Part shown: piece after piece, positions 1-13,379 of the stretch | Layout: each line of letters opens with the position of its first letter | Numbering within the stretch: the stretch's first letter is position 1 | Source: Motacilla alba alba | Taxonomy: Eukaryota; Chordata; Aves; Passeriformes; Motacillidae | Direction of reading: 5' to 3' | DNA: 64,000 nt | Assembly: GCF_015832195.1 (NCBI RefSeq) | Contig: NC_052032.1 | Coordinates: 626,618-690,617, forward strand | Program-made: the position numbers and the translations under genes | The notes under the pieces: model-generated | What the model was told of the DNA's origin: nothing | What the model saw: the letters and a program-made list of their open reading frames with translations, nothing else | Databases searched by the model: none

Positions 1-592
1 AGTATACAAAGTGTGGGCAGCAGGTTAGGGGAGGTGGTTCTGCCCCACTGCTCAGGTGAGACCCCACCTGCAGAATTGCCTCCAGCCCCGGGTCCCAGCA
101 CAGGAAGGACCTGGAGCTACTGGAGAGAGTCCAGAGGAGGCCACAGAGCTGTTCCAAGGGCTGGAGCCCCTCTGCTCTACAGCCAGGCTGGGAGAGCTGG
201 GGGTGCTCACCGGGAGAGGAGAAGGCTCCGGGGAGAGCTCAGAGCCCCTGCCTGAAGGGGGAGGCCTGAAGGGGCTCCAGGAGAGCTGGAGAGGAACTGG
301 GGACAAGGGATGGAGGGACAGGACACAGGGAATGGCTTCCCAGAGCCAGAAGGCAGGGCTGGATGGGATATCGGGAATTAGGAATTGTTCCCTGGCAGGG
401 TGGGCAGGCCCTGGCACAGGGTGCCCAGAGCAGCTGGGGCTGCCCCTGGATCCCTGGCAGTGCCCAAGGCCAGGCTGGACAGGGCTTGGAGCAGCCTGGG
501 AGAGTGGGAGGCGTCCCTGCCCATGGCAGGGGGTAGGACTGGATGGGCTTTAAGGTCCCTTTTAACCCAAACCAATCTGAGATTCGGTGATT
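1..592 (+). repeat. CR1 LINE 3' fragment
   Basis: Plus-orientation CR1 with the typical 3' part (cagagcagctggggctgccc, ctggatgggctttaaggtcc) ending at gattcggtgat. It is closely similar to the copy at 57028-57665 and starts at or before the window edge. Confidence 0.85.
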
Positions 593-1087
593 ATCAATCT
601 GTCATGAGATCAGTACTAAAAGCACCCTGTGCACACACAGGAAACACCACATCCACAGGACACAGTTACAGGCCCAAAGTAGAAACATGGCATGCACAGA
701 CAGAGACAGAACCTTGGTAGGTAGCACTGACTGCAGTAGAGGCTCTTTGGGAACAGCACTCCATGTCTCCAAAAGCTGAAAAATTATAGTTGTTCCCTTT
801 ATTAAAATACTCCCTATAAGGAGAAAAGCAGGACCAAGGCTCCAAAGAGAAGCATGGAGCCTTGTTCCTTTCTAAAAATGAATCCTGATGAATACATGAC
901 CTTCTGATGACTCCTTTCTTCCTAACAAACTGGCTTCACAGAAAGAATGTGAATATACATTTGAAGCATGTACTAGCAGAAACAGCATTGGGAAGATGTA
1001 AACCTTAGAACCTCCACCAGAAACCTGCATTTACCAGTTATTTTCATCCAGGCAGGAGACAGCAATAAATTGATTGATAAATTCGAG

Positions 1088-1568
1088 CACAAGAAAGATG
1101 TGGACCTGCTGGAAGCAGTCCAGAGGACCCTTTGGAGATGTTCTGAGGGCTGGAGACTCTCTGTTATGGAGACAGGCTGGGAGAGATGGGGGTGTTCAGC
1201 CTGGAAAAGAGTAGGCTCTGAGGAGACCTTATTGAGGCATTTCAGTGTCTAAAGGGGGCTTGTACAGAAGAGAGTTTTCACACTGGCAGACAGCAACAGA
1301 ACAGGGGGGGACAGTGTTAAACTGAAAGAGGAGAGATTTATGTTTGATATTTGAAAGAAATTCTTCTCTCTGAGCATGGTGAGGCCCTGGCACAGGGTGC
1401 CCAGAGCAGCTGGGGCTGCCCCTGGATCCCTGGCAGTGCCCAAGGCCAGGCTGGACAGGGCTTGGAGCAGCCTGGGAGAGTGGAAGGTGTCCCTGCCATG
1501 GTAGGGGTGGCACTGGATGAGCTTTAAGGTCAGTTCCAACCCAAGCCAGCCTTGGATTCTACGAATTC
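1088..1568 (+). repeat. CR1 LINE 3' fragment
   Basis: Plus-orientation CR1 from ggacctgctggaagcagtcc, through gggtgttcagcctgg and gccctggcacagggtgcc, to gattctacgaattc. About 480 bp, with decayed remnants of the end of ORF2. Confidence 0.83.
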
Positions 1569-3768
1569 AACTTTTCAAACTCTGAAAATCTCCAGTGAGC
1601 AACCTGATGAACTTTAATGAAAATGCAAATAAAAGTTTGACTGAGGCTGAATTATTCTCAGTTGCCCAGAGGAGAGGGATACATGAATCTCACTGAACTT
1701 AGTGGGAGCTGGGCTCCTCATGTCCAAGACACCACCAAAATATCCACATAAAGTAAAATTCCTATTGGTAAGAGGTTTGTACATTCTTCACTCTCAGAGG
1801 AAAGCACTAAAGGACATTTAGCAGGTCCCCGCAATGCCTGGGTGACCCTGCTTGCTGAGGCACAGCTCCAGGGCCCAGCCCAGAGATGGCACTGCCAATT
1901 TGCCACCCGGAATGCACTTCTAGAACTGCCCAGCTGTGCTCCACCTGCATCCCCAGTGTAGGCAGAAATCCCCACACTGTCCCCATCCAGGGGAGCAGAG
2001 AGCAGGAGACAAGGATGTGGAGGTGTGAGCTGCTCTCAACACATCAGCCAGAGCTCACAATGGAGTGGGCACCTCACAAGTTCAGGCCTGCTCAGTGTCA
2101 CTGGTGCCCTGAGCATGCTCTGAAGGTAGAGAACACCTTCCCCTCTGGCTTGTTCTCCTAATTCCTGTTTCATCTTCCTCACTACCCATTAGGTGATGTG
2201 TTTACAGCAGCATCCATCACCACGGCATCCAAGGAAGACAGAAAGCTTCCAAAGGCCAAATTTCCTTCCCAACCCTGTAATTTTGCTTTAGCATTTCAAT
2301 TATTTTCCTGACAACAGGCTGGGGAGGCTGAAGCTAGCTGTAGCAGGCAGTGAGCGAAGAGCAGAGCTGCTGTTACTGCACACATCTTCTGTTCCCCAGT
2401 GGCAGCTTGGAAAGGTACAGGCTCACAGCTCTTGTCCCAGTGTGCTCTCAGTCTGCCTTAGCCATGGGGAAAGTTTCCCATAAAAGCCCAGGGGTCTGTG
2501 GAAGATTCTGACAGAATCTTATTCCCTCTTTAACTTTCAAACCCCATCAACTTCTCCCTCTTATAACTGCCCTAGCTGGGAAGGACTTAGGAACTAAACT
2601 CTTGAGCAGAGGAGCAGGTGCTGGGGCAGCCCTGGGCAGTGTCCCCATGCCCTGCCAGCTCTGCAGTGTGGGCCCTGCCTTGGTGGCTCCTCGGGTGAGC
2701 CCGCGGGCAGGTGAGCCCAGCCGGAGAGCAGTGGCTTTCTGCAGCCACAGGGAATTTCCTGGAAGAGCAGCACAGCGAGCCCAGTCCTGGATGGCGCCTC
2801 ACTGCAGGACTCCCTCTCCTTGGCTGGAACTCCTCCATCCCAACAGCAAGTTCAGAAAATAACGTAATGAAAACAGGCTTCTTTTTTGCATTTTTTTCTT
2901 CTTTTTTTTTTTTTTCCATTGCTCATTTTACTTTTCTGAGCTACTGCATACGGAACCGAGTCTTTATTTTGGCTGCTGTCCTTCTGCAATATTGTTACTC
3001 GCGCGCAGAGGAAAAGCCCTCTGGAGATTTCCAATCCGAGCAGGCCCTTGTTTTATCTATAACTATTTGAGTACATGACCTCAGATAACCCCATGGCCAA
3101 CTGTGTGCCAAATTCAAACTGCAGCCATGGGAACTTTAAATACAGAGAAGATTTTCCAGCTTCCCTCTGAAGGGAAGGTGCTGAGTGTCTTGCTCTGCTC
3201 GGGCTGATGGGGCCGGGGAGCCCGGCTGTGCCCGTGGGGGCCCGGCCACGGTGGCACCGCCGTGCCACAGATTCACTCCTGCCCGGGAAGCTGCACACAC
3301 GAGTGATCCCTGCTACACACACAGTCACTGTCCCCTCCTCTTCTCAGGGCCTCTGCAATGGCTTCGGATTACTGGAAAGACAAACAGCTGCACTTGGGCC
3401 AGCAGCCTCATCTGTAAGGCTGTGTTTGGATTCCTCTGGACAGGGGAGTTTTTCATCTTCATTAGCTGCTGTTCACAGTCACATCCACCATTATTCACTG
3501 GGTCAGAGCCTCCTGCTCTCTACTGCTGCTTATGAATCAAAATAAATCAATTAATCTGGTACTTCGAATGAAATTCAGAAGAATTCTGCAGTCAGTATTT
3601 CACAGACAAAAAGTGCATGTGTGTGCCTCACTCTGCAAGTCCTTGGAAACAGGAGCTCAGAGAATTTAAGCACCAAATTCAGGGTTGAGAATTTTTCACA
3701 GCAGTGCCTAATTTGCTTTTTCTCCCCAGATCAATACTTCCTCATGTATGCATTAATATGAAGGAGGA

Positions 3769-4055
3769 GAATCACAGGATCCCAGACTGGTTTGGGTGGG
3801 AAAGGACTTTAAAGCTCATCTAGTCCCACCCCTTGCCATGAGCAGAGACACCTTCCACTCTCCCAGGCTGCTCCAAGCCCCATCCAACCTGGCCTGGGGA
3901 TCCAGGGGCAGCCACAGCTTCTCTGGGCCAGGGCCTCCCCACCCTCACAGAGAGGAATTTCATCCTCATATCCCACCTAACTCTGCCCTCCTTCAGCTTA
4001 AGGCCATTTCCCATTGTTCTAACACTACATGCACTTGTGAAAAGTCTCCATCCAG
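3769..4055 (-). repeat. CR1 LINE 3' fragment
   Basis: Minus-orientation CR1 starting gaatcacaggatcccagact and running through ctttaaagctcatctagtcc to gaaaagtctccatcca. The first bases are the inverted CR1 3' tail. Confidence 0.83.
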
Positions 4056-4373
4056 GGAATGAATCCTAGAGCTGAATGCAAGCACAGAGGAAACTAATCT
4101 GAGCTCTAGGAACAGCACAGGAATTTGGTCTTGACAATGTCCAGATCAGTTTCTGACACTGTCACACTGAACACATGCCCATGTTATTTCCCATCAGGAA
4201 CCAACCCCGCGAGCAGGGCACAGCCTTGCAATCCCCAGGGGTGGCTCTGCTTCTCCTTACTGGGGTTCTTGTGTCTGTGGGATGGGGCACTGACCCCACA
4301 GACCGGGCTGAGGACAACAGCTCACTTCACAAGTGGCTACCCCAGCCACCACCACTCACTTCCCAGGGCCTGC

Positions 4374-4442
4374 CAGGCTTCCCAGGACCAGTCAGGCTTC
4401 CAGGCACCCAGGCTTCCCAGGACACCCAGGCTTCCCGGGGCC
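4374..4442 (+). repeat. Degenerate minisatellite, 16-19-bp units
   Basis: Four imperfect units beginning caggcttcc at 4374, 4393, 4409 and 4427, ending in variants of caggaca. Short and GC-rich. Confidence 0.75.
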
Positions 4443-6529
4443 CAGCACAGAAACACAGAGCTTTAAATAAACATTTTTGCAGAGGCAGTGTCCCACGGGG
4501 TGGAAGGGACGATGAAACCCCAGGAATCACTTTGGCCCCCAGAGCAGCCCCGATGCTCTGGAGCAAGCCTGGGTCTGGGATCTGGGTCTGGTAGCCTGCT
4601 GCCAGGGAGGCTGATCACACCCACCTGGGGCAGTTTTTGGCTGTATGCAACTATACATTCATGTGCATTATCCAGAGAGCTTTGCATTTCAAGGCTATTG
4701 CTATTTTGATCTTTACAACCTCTGGAAAAAATGAGTTCAATTAAGTCTCATCATTAGGAATTTGCATAAGGTCACTTTAAGGCTTTGTGTATTTCCTCTG
4801 GTTCAGATCTCAGTGCTCTTGGTGTTTCCCCTCCTCACTTATAACCCTGTTGCTGTAGGGCATTCCAAGTAAATCATCCACCACCAGTTTCCTCTCCTCA
4901 GCAACATGCATCGGGTTTTTCATTCAGGCTAAATGAAGCTTCAACTGCTTCATACAGCAGCAGCCCAGTTAAAGGTACAGCATCACCTGCAGAGAGGGCA
5001 GCTTTCCCCTCAATTAAAAAAAATAAGAAAACATATTAATTTGGATTCCATCAGTGGGAGGAAAGATTTAGTTGCATTTGGCAGCACAGGTGCAAGCAAT
5101 GAACCAATTCTCACATATTCTGTGGCAAATTCATTTGTGAAGCACGAAGAGCCCTTTTCACTTGGAATAATGGAGAAACACCCTTGGAAGCTGTGAGCTG
5201 TGCTCAGTCACGGCAGAGCTGCGGCAAGGGGCACAAGCTCCGCGCTGCTCCACATGCTGGACTGTCTGGACACAGGGATAAGCACCCACCCAACTTTGAG
5301 CTGCAGCTCAAATTTCAGCTAATCAGATTTTGAACTGCCAGGAGGGTCCAAAATGAATGGGTATCACCAGGGTAGGGCTAATCCCTCAGCCCCAAGGCTG
5401 GGGCTTCATGCCCTGAGCCAGGAGCGGGCAGTGCTGGAGCGGGGTGGGGGCTGGGCTCCCGGAGAGCCCTGAAGGCAGGCACCGGCCACGCTGTCCCTGT
5501 TCGGCTGGGGCTGGGCACCAGAGGCTGGGGACATGCTTGGCCGGAGTGCCCTGGGCTCTGGGCTCGCAGGGCCCCGGCCAGCACAGGCCTGTACTGACCC
5601 AGCGCAGACAGAGCCCTCCTGCCCCGTCCCCTCCCTGCACATCTGGGCAGCTGCAGAGCGAGCCAGACTGGGGAGCTGAGCTGGGATAAAATTAACCATC
5701 TGGTTTTGACAGACCCGTTTCAACTGGGATCAGTTCCCTCATTCTGCGGCCCTGCAGTTAAACGAGCACTTGTGCTGGGACGAGGGGGGTGAGAGAGGGG
5801 CAGGGGCAGGAAGCAGAGGCCCGACTCCATCCAGCTGCACTGGCTGCCTGCACCGACTTAAAACTGTCATGAAATCCTGGCAGAAACATACCAGTCCCGT
5901 TTCCAACAGACCCTGAGGGACCATCCAGTGTTCTTCTGGCTCTCCTTTGCAAATGGCTTGTAGGAGCTGGGCCCACCGAGCCATTCACACTCCTAATTGC
6001 ACCCATAAACATCACTGCAGCATCACTGCACCCTGGGGACGGGTGAATCTCCTCCTGTCTCTGACACAGACCCTGGCTTAAGTTTTCAAAGCCTTTCATA
6101 TTTTTCCAAAAGGGTGTTTTCAACGTGAAAACACAATAATGCCTCAAACTAGTGGGGATCTTTCCACCTAACCTTTTCCCTCTATTTATTCCATGTCCTC
6201 TACTGACACAGCTATCTCTCTCCTGCTAAGCAACCGCCTCTGTACGCATGGATGACTCTTTGCAACTGAAAAAATAACTTGACTGATGTGGCTTAGGTAG
6301 GAGAATCTGAGTGTGTGCATTCCTTCTGCGGCTGGCCCCAGGAAAAGGACATCCTGCCACTTCCAAACCTGGGAGGTCTTTGAGAGCTTGGCAGCAGTCC
6401 CCTGGGAGGCCCGTCATTAGCCATTTCAAACTGGCTGTAGCGCAGCGCTGAATGGGAGCCCCGGACAAAGCCCCGCGGAGCTATCCGTCAGGAACGGCTC
6501 CCGGGCCTGGCAGGGGCTGTTAACAGTAA

Positions 6530-6720
6530 CAATGATGACAATATAGCTGGGATTTTCAGGGGTGGGGACTTCAAAGAAGCCCTAAAGAGGTATTTTTCAT
6601 TAAGGAGTAAGAAAGCAGCTGAGTATTGCCTTTGGCACTAAAGCTGAATATGAATGTTACTGCGGTAAGTCACAGATCAGCGACAGCATAAATTGGCACT
6701 AATTTAAATATGCATGAGGT
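6530..6720. promoter_or_regulatory. Candidate conserved non-coding element
   Basis: Repeat-free block with clustered motifs such as gttaacagtaacaatgatga and ctaatttaaatatgcatgag (homeobox- or octamer-like). Assigned on appearance only. Confidence 0.18.
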
Positions 6721-7249
6721 GCCTTTCTGCGTTTCTCCCATTCCATCGGGGCTGCAGAACCTGGGCAAACCAGCAGCCCTTGGACCTTCCCTCACAGACC
6801 CTGGGATGCTCCAGTGCTTATGAACACCAAGGAGCAGGCAGCAAGCCCCTGAGTAGTGACTGTGAGGTGCCACTGCCTGACCACACATCAATAGCACACT
6901 GGGGTGTCAGCTCAGGGCCCCAGCCTGAGCCCTGGCCACCCACAGCCTCCTCCCAGCTCAAACTGGGAGTGAGCCTGGGTCTCTCTGGGCAGGAATCACA
7001 GAGACACCGTGGCTGCAGGCAGGAGAGCAGGAGGGGCTGTTGGTCCACAGAGGCTTTTCTGTATTTAAACTCCAAATCTGTGATTCCTTGGGGGTGAAAA
7101 AGAAGATGATCGTAAGGAAAAGTAACAGAGGAATATAATGAAAGACTTCTGTGATAGCAAGTCCTTCTCCTAACGGTGAAGATTTACTGATTACTGTGCA
7201 GATTCTGCATGGACCATGATGATGGCCTGGCAACAGGAGTGCACTGATA

Positions 7250-7426
7250 ACAGCCTCGAGTTGTGCCAGGGAGTTTCAGATTAGATATCAGACAGAATGG
7301 TCAGGTACTGCAACAGGCTGCCCAGCCTAGAGGGATTTAAGAGCTACATCAATGTGGCACTTGGGGACATGGTTGGATTTGATCTTGGAGGACTTTTCCA
7401 ACTCTAATTATTCTGTGCTTCCATGA
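7250..7426 (+). repeat. Older CR1 LINE 3' fragment
   Basis: Plus-orientation CR1 of an older type: caggctgcccagcctagagg, then atgtggcacttggggacatg and cttttccaactctaattatt. The ending attattctgtg is a decayed tail. Confidence 0.8.
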
Positions 7427-9835
7427 TAAAACCATTACAAGCCTATACTGTCAGCAGCCATGGTCCGTCCTTGCCAGCCTGGCGAGGTGACCGAAGGGCT
7501 CTCCAGAGCCAGACCTCACACCCTCCTCTCAGGTGACCCATTGGCTTCGCCATGCCGGGTTTAGGAGCCCTGTGCAGCTCAGGAGCCCCATCCCACTGTA
7601 ATCACCTGTGGTTTGTGTCCCTTTTAGCCAAGCCCAGGGCCAGCTTTTCCCCCTAAGAGCCCAAGCCCAGAGCTATCATATCCAGCCAGCAGGGAGAAAG
7701 CGCCCACAGGGTTTGTGGCACAGATTGACTTTCACACCTCGCTGGCCACACAGAAGAAACCCAATCTAAACAGCGTAACTTTGCATAACCGATTATTTTC
7801 ACTGGGGTAATCTGAGCCCGCCAGTAAATGCCAGTAAATGCGGCTGATCCAGGGAAGGCCCCGCCTGGGGGAGGAACGGCCCCACAACCCCGGGCAGCTG
7901 GAGCTGGCCAGGCCGAGGGAGGCTGCTTCTGGCTGTGGGTGGGTTTGGTCCTGAGAGCTGAGGCTCAACCCTTCACCACACGGCACTGTCTGCACGGAGG
8001 GAAGCACAAACTTCTGAGTGCCCAACTCCTTCGCACAGTCAGTGACTGGAGTGTGCAAAGCCATGTTGAGGGAAGCAAGACAGCAAGGCAGGCCAGGGGG
8101 CAAGAGTTTTCTAGCTTTACTTGATGTCTTCTTAACTTTCTTTTCCACAATGTTCCAGATATTTTGAGAGGCTTCAGCCTTCAGGCTGACTCCGCAGTGA
8201 CCTATTTTTCCTTGCACATTGATCACTCCATGCTGTCACCATTCACATGACCTTGTTTGTAGGGAACCATACTCCTCCTCTGACTCCTCTGTCACCAACT
8301 TCCTTCTCTCTAACCACCAGCTCATTTCTTCCTGCCAGGACCAAACTCAGTGATCTTCCCTTCTTCAAAATCTGTGAAGTTAGACCGTCAAAACCCCAAC
8401 AGCTACAGAGGTTACTGGTCCACTCACACCTCCACAGGGCACCCAGCCAGGATCGGGCTGCTGGAGGTGGACAGGCCACACAATCAGTGCACCTGAGATG
8501 TATATTGTTCCTGAGATCCCTGGTGGCTACAAGGCACTGATCCAGCTGTGGATGGGAACTCCCAATTCAGCCAGATCAGTCTCAACATCTGGCTGCCCAT
8601 GTGCCCCCTCCCCAGGCATGAGCTGCAAACGTGAGGGATGGACAAGTAGGCAGGGAACAAGGGCTGTGGGACCACCCTCCTGGCTGCAGGACACCTGTAA
8701 CCACAGCTTTTTAATGTGCAGTAACAAAAATAAATCTGGATATGTTCATCTCAGACATCAGCCTCTCCCACTTCACTAAAATGCCACAGCAGGGGCAGCT
8801 CTCCCAGAAATCATAATGAGAAAAGCTGAGCTGGGAATGGGAATAGAGAACCTTTTGGGCATGAGACAAAACCAGGCTTTCACCTGCATCCTGTCCCAGC
8901 ACTTCCATGAATAAAAGGGTGCTCGACTCAGACTGTGGGTCTTATTAAATTACGACAAGTAAATCATCCAAATCCCCTTATCCAGAGAAAAGATAATGAC
9001 TCACAAGGATCATGCCCTGAATGTTACATTTTCCATCTTTGCTAAAAACTCCTACATTGCCATTTCTCCCTCTAAGCTTGCTCAGCTGCAAAATATCCTC
9101 TTCATCAAGACTGGCACAATGATGAATTGAGAAACTCATTTTAAGGCTTTCTGTCTCTGTTTTGACCAGGATACTGCTGTGGCTCTCCCGGTTCTGTGTC
9201 CCTGTTTCTGTGTAGTCCTTGGATGAGAGGGTTTGCACAAACAGAAGATGGTCTCTTCTATCCAGCCACTCATTGAGACCAGATGCACCTTGTGGGGACA
9301 AGGCCTTCCTTCCTGGAAAGACCAGAGAACCCTACAGATGCTGCTGACCATCATCACCAGCTGGAAATGCCTTTGCAGCAGTAGGTGCTGAAGACAGTCC
9401 TGCACCACATCTCACCAGAACCCATGGACACACAGTTTTGGCACAGCGAGTCACCTCGTCCAATTAATACCATGAATAACAGATACAGGCTGGTTTATGC
9501 CATAGGAAGTGACACAGTGTAATGACTAAGGGTCTTCAGATAAATGCTGATGAGCAATTACAGATTTGGCAAACTCTACATGGAAACCAAGTATGTGCAG
9601 CTCAGCCTATGGTGCTTCCAAGGAAGGCTCCAAACATGCCTGGAGATCCCACATTCCTCCTCTGAAGGAACAAAGGTCTGCTGCTGGCACTGCTGTGGAT
9701 CAGGGATGGCTGAAGAGCTGTGCAGTCCCCATGAAGCACATTGCAGGAGTTAGTGGCATTTGCAACCACAGTACAATGGTTTTTGTGCAGGATTCTCAAC
9801 AGGACTTGGGAAAACATTGGCCTGATACTGAGTTA

Positions 9836-10243
9836 TCACAGTGCTGGAGTCCCTCTGCTCTGGAGCCAGGCTGGGAAAGCTGAGCATGTTCAGCCTGGAG
9901 AAGGCTCCACGGGGACCTCAGAGCCCCTGCCAGGCCCTAAAGGGGCTCCAGGAGAGCTGGAGAGGGACTGGGGACAAGGGATGGAGGGACAGGACACAGG
10001 GAATGGCTCCCACTGACAGAGGGCAGGGCTGGATGGGATACTGGGAATTAGGAATTGTTCCCTGGCAGGGTGGGCAGGCCCTGGCACAGGGTGCCCAGAG
10101 CAGCTGGGGCTGCCCCTGGATCCCCAAGGTCAGGTTGGACGGGGCTTGGAGCAGCCTGGGAGAGTGGGAGGCGTCCCTGTCCATGGCAGGGGGTAGGACT
10201 GGATGGGCTTTAAGGTCCTTGCACCCAAAGCATTCCATGATCT
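9836..10243 (+). repeat. CR1 LINE 3' fragment
   Basis: Plus-orientation CR1 very similar to the copies at 1-592 and 57028-57665, from tctgctctggagccaggctg to gcattccatgatc. It is 5' truncated. Confidence 0.85.
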
Positions 10244-11737
10244 TTGTGGTGCTCTGGGGAGTCCCCACTCCCATTCAAACACCGAGAGCTGTGAGCCACC
10301 CTCACCATGACATACAAACAAAGAATATTATAAGGACACCAATGTTGAAAAGGAGGAGAAACTACACAGTGCATAAAACATAGGAATTTTGGCTTCTTGA
10401 CACAGTCAATACACTGAACTATGACCTCAGGAGGCGCAGGGGACTGGAAACCATCAGAACTTAAACTGGCTAAAAATCTCTTGTTTTCTCATGACATTTG
10501 TGAGAAACCATGGGGACAGTTTCCTCAGGACACATGGGAGTTAGAGCTGTGTCACTGCCTTCTCCAGAGAGTTCCTCATTTTCCTTACAGTCACTCCATC
10601 ACTGTCACCCGCGGACCCTTCATTACTTTCTCCCAGTGCACCAGCTTCTCTGCTGACCAACACACTTCATAGTCTGTCCAAACCCATGAGAGGAAGAAAA
10701 AGCCTTGTACAGGCTGTATAAAAGGACATTTACTCTGTACTACATTGTGTCTTCTTTCCTATGGTAGTCTAAATACAAGTGCTGTTTTCACTGCCAATCG
10801 TTGTTTGCTTCTGCTGTTTCCACTGGCTAAAACCAGCATTTTTCCAGCTAGTGTTGCCCTCCAGGAAAAACCACACATTCATACCTTTCTTGCATTTAGC
10901 ACGGGACAACAAAACTGGTTCCCAGGAATAAGGATGGCTTCCTCAAAAGAAAACATTTGCTGTCAGCTGAGGTTTGACCTCTAATGGCCAATTTGGCATC
11001 ATCATTTTGAGCACTGGAATACATAACACTGTGAAAAATTAACAGCTTCCCCCCCTCCTTGCTGAAGTTTAATTTCCGCCTGCAGCTTTGCAAGTGAAAA
11101 TAAAAGAACCAAAATAAATACCCAAACCGAAACCTTGGGTACAGTCTCTCACATACATCCACAAAGAGAGCTTCAAGACAAAGATTTGTAAGGGAAATTT
11201 CACTGGAAACCGAGCTTTTGCAGACACTGAGAAAGAAAGTCTGCAACGTGAGACTGTCTTCCTTGAAGAAACACAGCTGATCCCTGCTCCGACTGCCACT
11301 GGGCTGTGTAAAACATAAACTTCACGCTAACCCTATGAAAACAGTCAACATGAGAGAGAGACAACAGTCTGCTCCGAGCTGCTGAAAGGGGAAAAAAACC
11401 TCTCAGGCTGTCATTCTCCCCTTGCTGTGACCTTCATGCTCCACTGAATTTCTGAAGATACTGAAATCTTGGCAGGGAAGTGTACAGCCTGTGGGAACTA
11501 GGCAGCGACGGCTGGGCTTGCTGCTGAGAATTAGGCCCAGTTGAGCCCTTTTTTGGGGGACTCTGAGTTTTATGTGGCCAACAGCACAGGGCTAAGCCAA
11601 ATCCAGGCTGGGAATTTTACAGAATTGGTGCTGTGTGCGCTCACGTATCATGCTGCAAAGCCATCACGGACAGAATGCTGCCCTCCTGCCTGGCAACCAC
11701 AAGCTGGGGCTTGCTCAGTGTCTACTGGAATCTCCAG

Positions 11738-12062
11738 TACCTAAAGGGGTTCCAGAAGAGCTGGAGAGGGACCTGGGACAAGGACCTGGAGTAACAGGAC
11801 ACAGGGAATGGCTTCCCACTGCCAGAGGGCAGGGAGAGATGAGATATTGGGAAAAAATTCTTCCTTGTGTGTGTGGGAAGGCCCTGGCACAGGTTGCTCT
11901 GGCACAGAATGGGCTGCCCCTGGATCCCTGGAAGTGTCCAAGGCCAGGTTGGACGAGGCTTGGAGCACTCTGAGTGAGTGGAAGGTGTCCCTGCCCATGG
12001 CAGGGGATTGGAACTGAATGAGCTTTGAGGTCCCTTCTGACCCAAAGCATTCCCTGATCTTT
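11738..12062 (+). repeat. CR1 LINE 3' fragment
   Basis: Plus-orientation CR1 beginning ctaaaggggttccagaagag and ending cattccctgatctttg. The 3' part shares its flank wording with the 9836-10243 copy (ctttgtggtgct follows both), so the homology may continue for about 40 bp. Confidence 0.82.
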
Positions 12063-13379
12063 GTGGTGCTTTGGGGTGTCCCCACCCCCTGCGAATAACA
12101 GTGACCACTCACTATGAGCTCTCACTATCATTTATAAACCATTAGAGGTTAGCAAATAAAAATCTCAACCAGAGACTGAAAAGAAGCAGAATTTGCCATG
12201 ACAAATTATCCCAGAGTGTGATGGTATTTAATGACTGCCACTGCCTTGTAGAGCCACTCCACACAAAGAGCTGGTTCCTCTCAGTGAGGCGCAGTGCCAG
12301 GGCAAGGAGCACTCGCCACTCAGCCAGCCCCGGACAAGTACCTCTGGAGGGCAATTGGCTCCCTCAACAGTGTCTCTCGAGGCAGAATAATACCAGCTGT
12401 GCTTCCTGGCTGGAGCCTCTGCAGCACAGGCTGCAGATTACATCAGAATTGCCAAGCCCAGGATAAACAAAAAGATTAAGAGAGCCTCACCCTTTGTGTT
12501 GAACAATCACACTCTGAAGCAAGAAATCACAGCCCACGTCCTGGGCAGGCACCAGGCTGAGCCTAGGTTTGGGTGACTGGGGAGGAGTAAGCAGCTCCCT
12601 CACACATCTGGGGAAACCACAGATGCTCTTAATCACAGGTTTTCCTGACCTGTAGGCGCTGACAAATTGCATCCTATGGATGAACCTTTTATTAAACCAC
12701 AGAGGGTTTCCAAACAATATTCTCTTTCTCAGCATTCCCAAGTCATTGAAATCCAGCACACGTGACCCTTCTGAATTCTTCATTTAGAGGATGACACAGC
12801 ACTTTCCAAAGAGATTTCAGGGCTGAAAGGAAGTAAATGGAGACATGATGTTGCATCGGTGGAAGGCAGCTCAAAAGCAGAACCAGGGGCTATGAGAACT
12901 GACATTTTTGAATTCTTTGATGATGTCTCAGCCCCACTGGAGCTGAAGATGCTTTTTGTCCTGAGAGACTCCAAAGGCCAACCCCTTGCTGTCTGCTGGG
13001 GCAGAAGCATCTCATGAAATACATAGCCTTTAAATCTTACTGGTTTTTCTCTGCACATGGGGAAGGACGGCTGGTATTTTAAAATGAATGAAATGACTGT
13101 TGCTCAGGCCAGGAAAGGTGACCACAAAGCAAAATTGCCCTGGTTCCACTTCCATGCCACGCTGGAGCAGGAGATGGCTGCGCAGCTCACAACTGAGTGA
13201 GAAAGAAGATGCCTGGCAGTTCTCATCATCATCTGGACCGACAGAGCAACCCACATAAAAGGAAGAAAAAAGCCTGATCAGATTGGTGTGACAGAGACTC
13301 ATGAGAGACATGCACATTTTCAATCTAAATGACAGTTTGAGGGATCTATATTACTAATTATCAACTAATATTGCCAGAG

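Noticed and set aside
600..700. Minus-strand ACNC near 661-675 as the missing EXD3 zinc-ribbon start
   Set aside because: It is not followed by D-x-YLK, has no acceptor AG in the right place, and soon meets a stop.
12487..13058. Two neighbouring minus-strand ORFs of 92 and 98 codons as possible exons
   Set aside because: They do not resemble EXD3 or any other family that I know, and their ends lack convincing splice sites.
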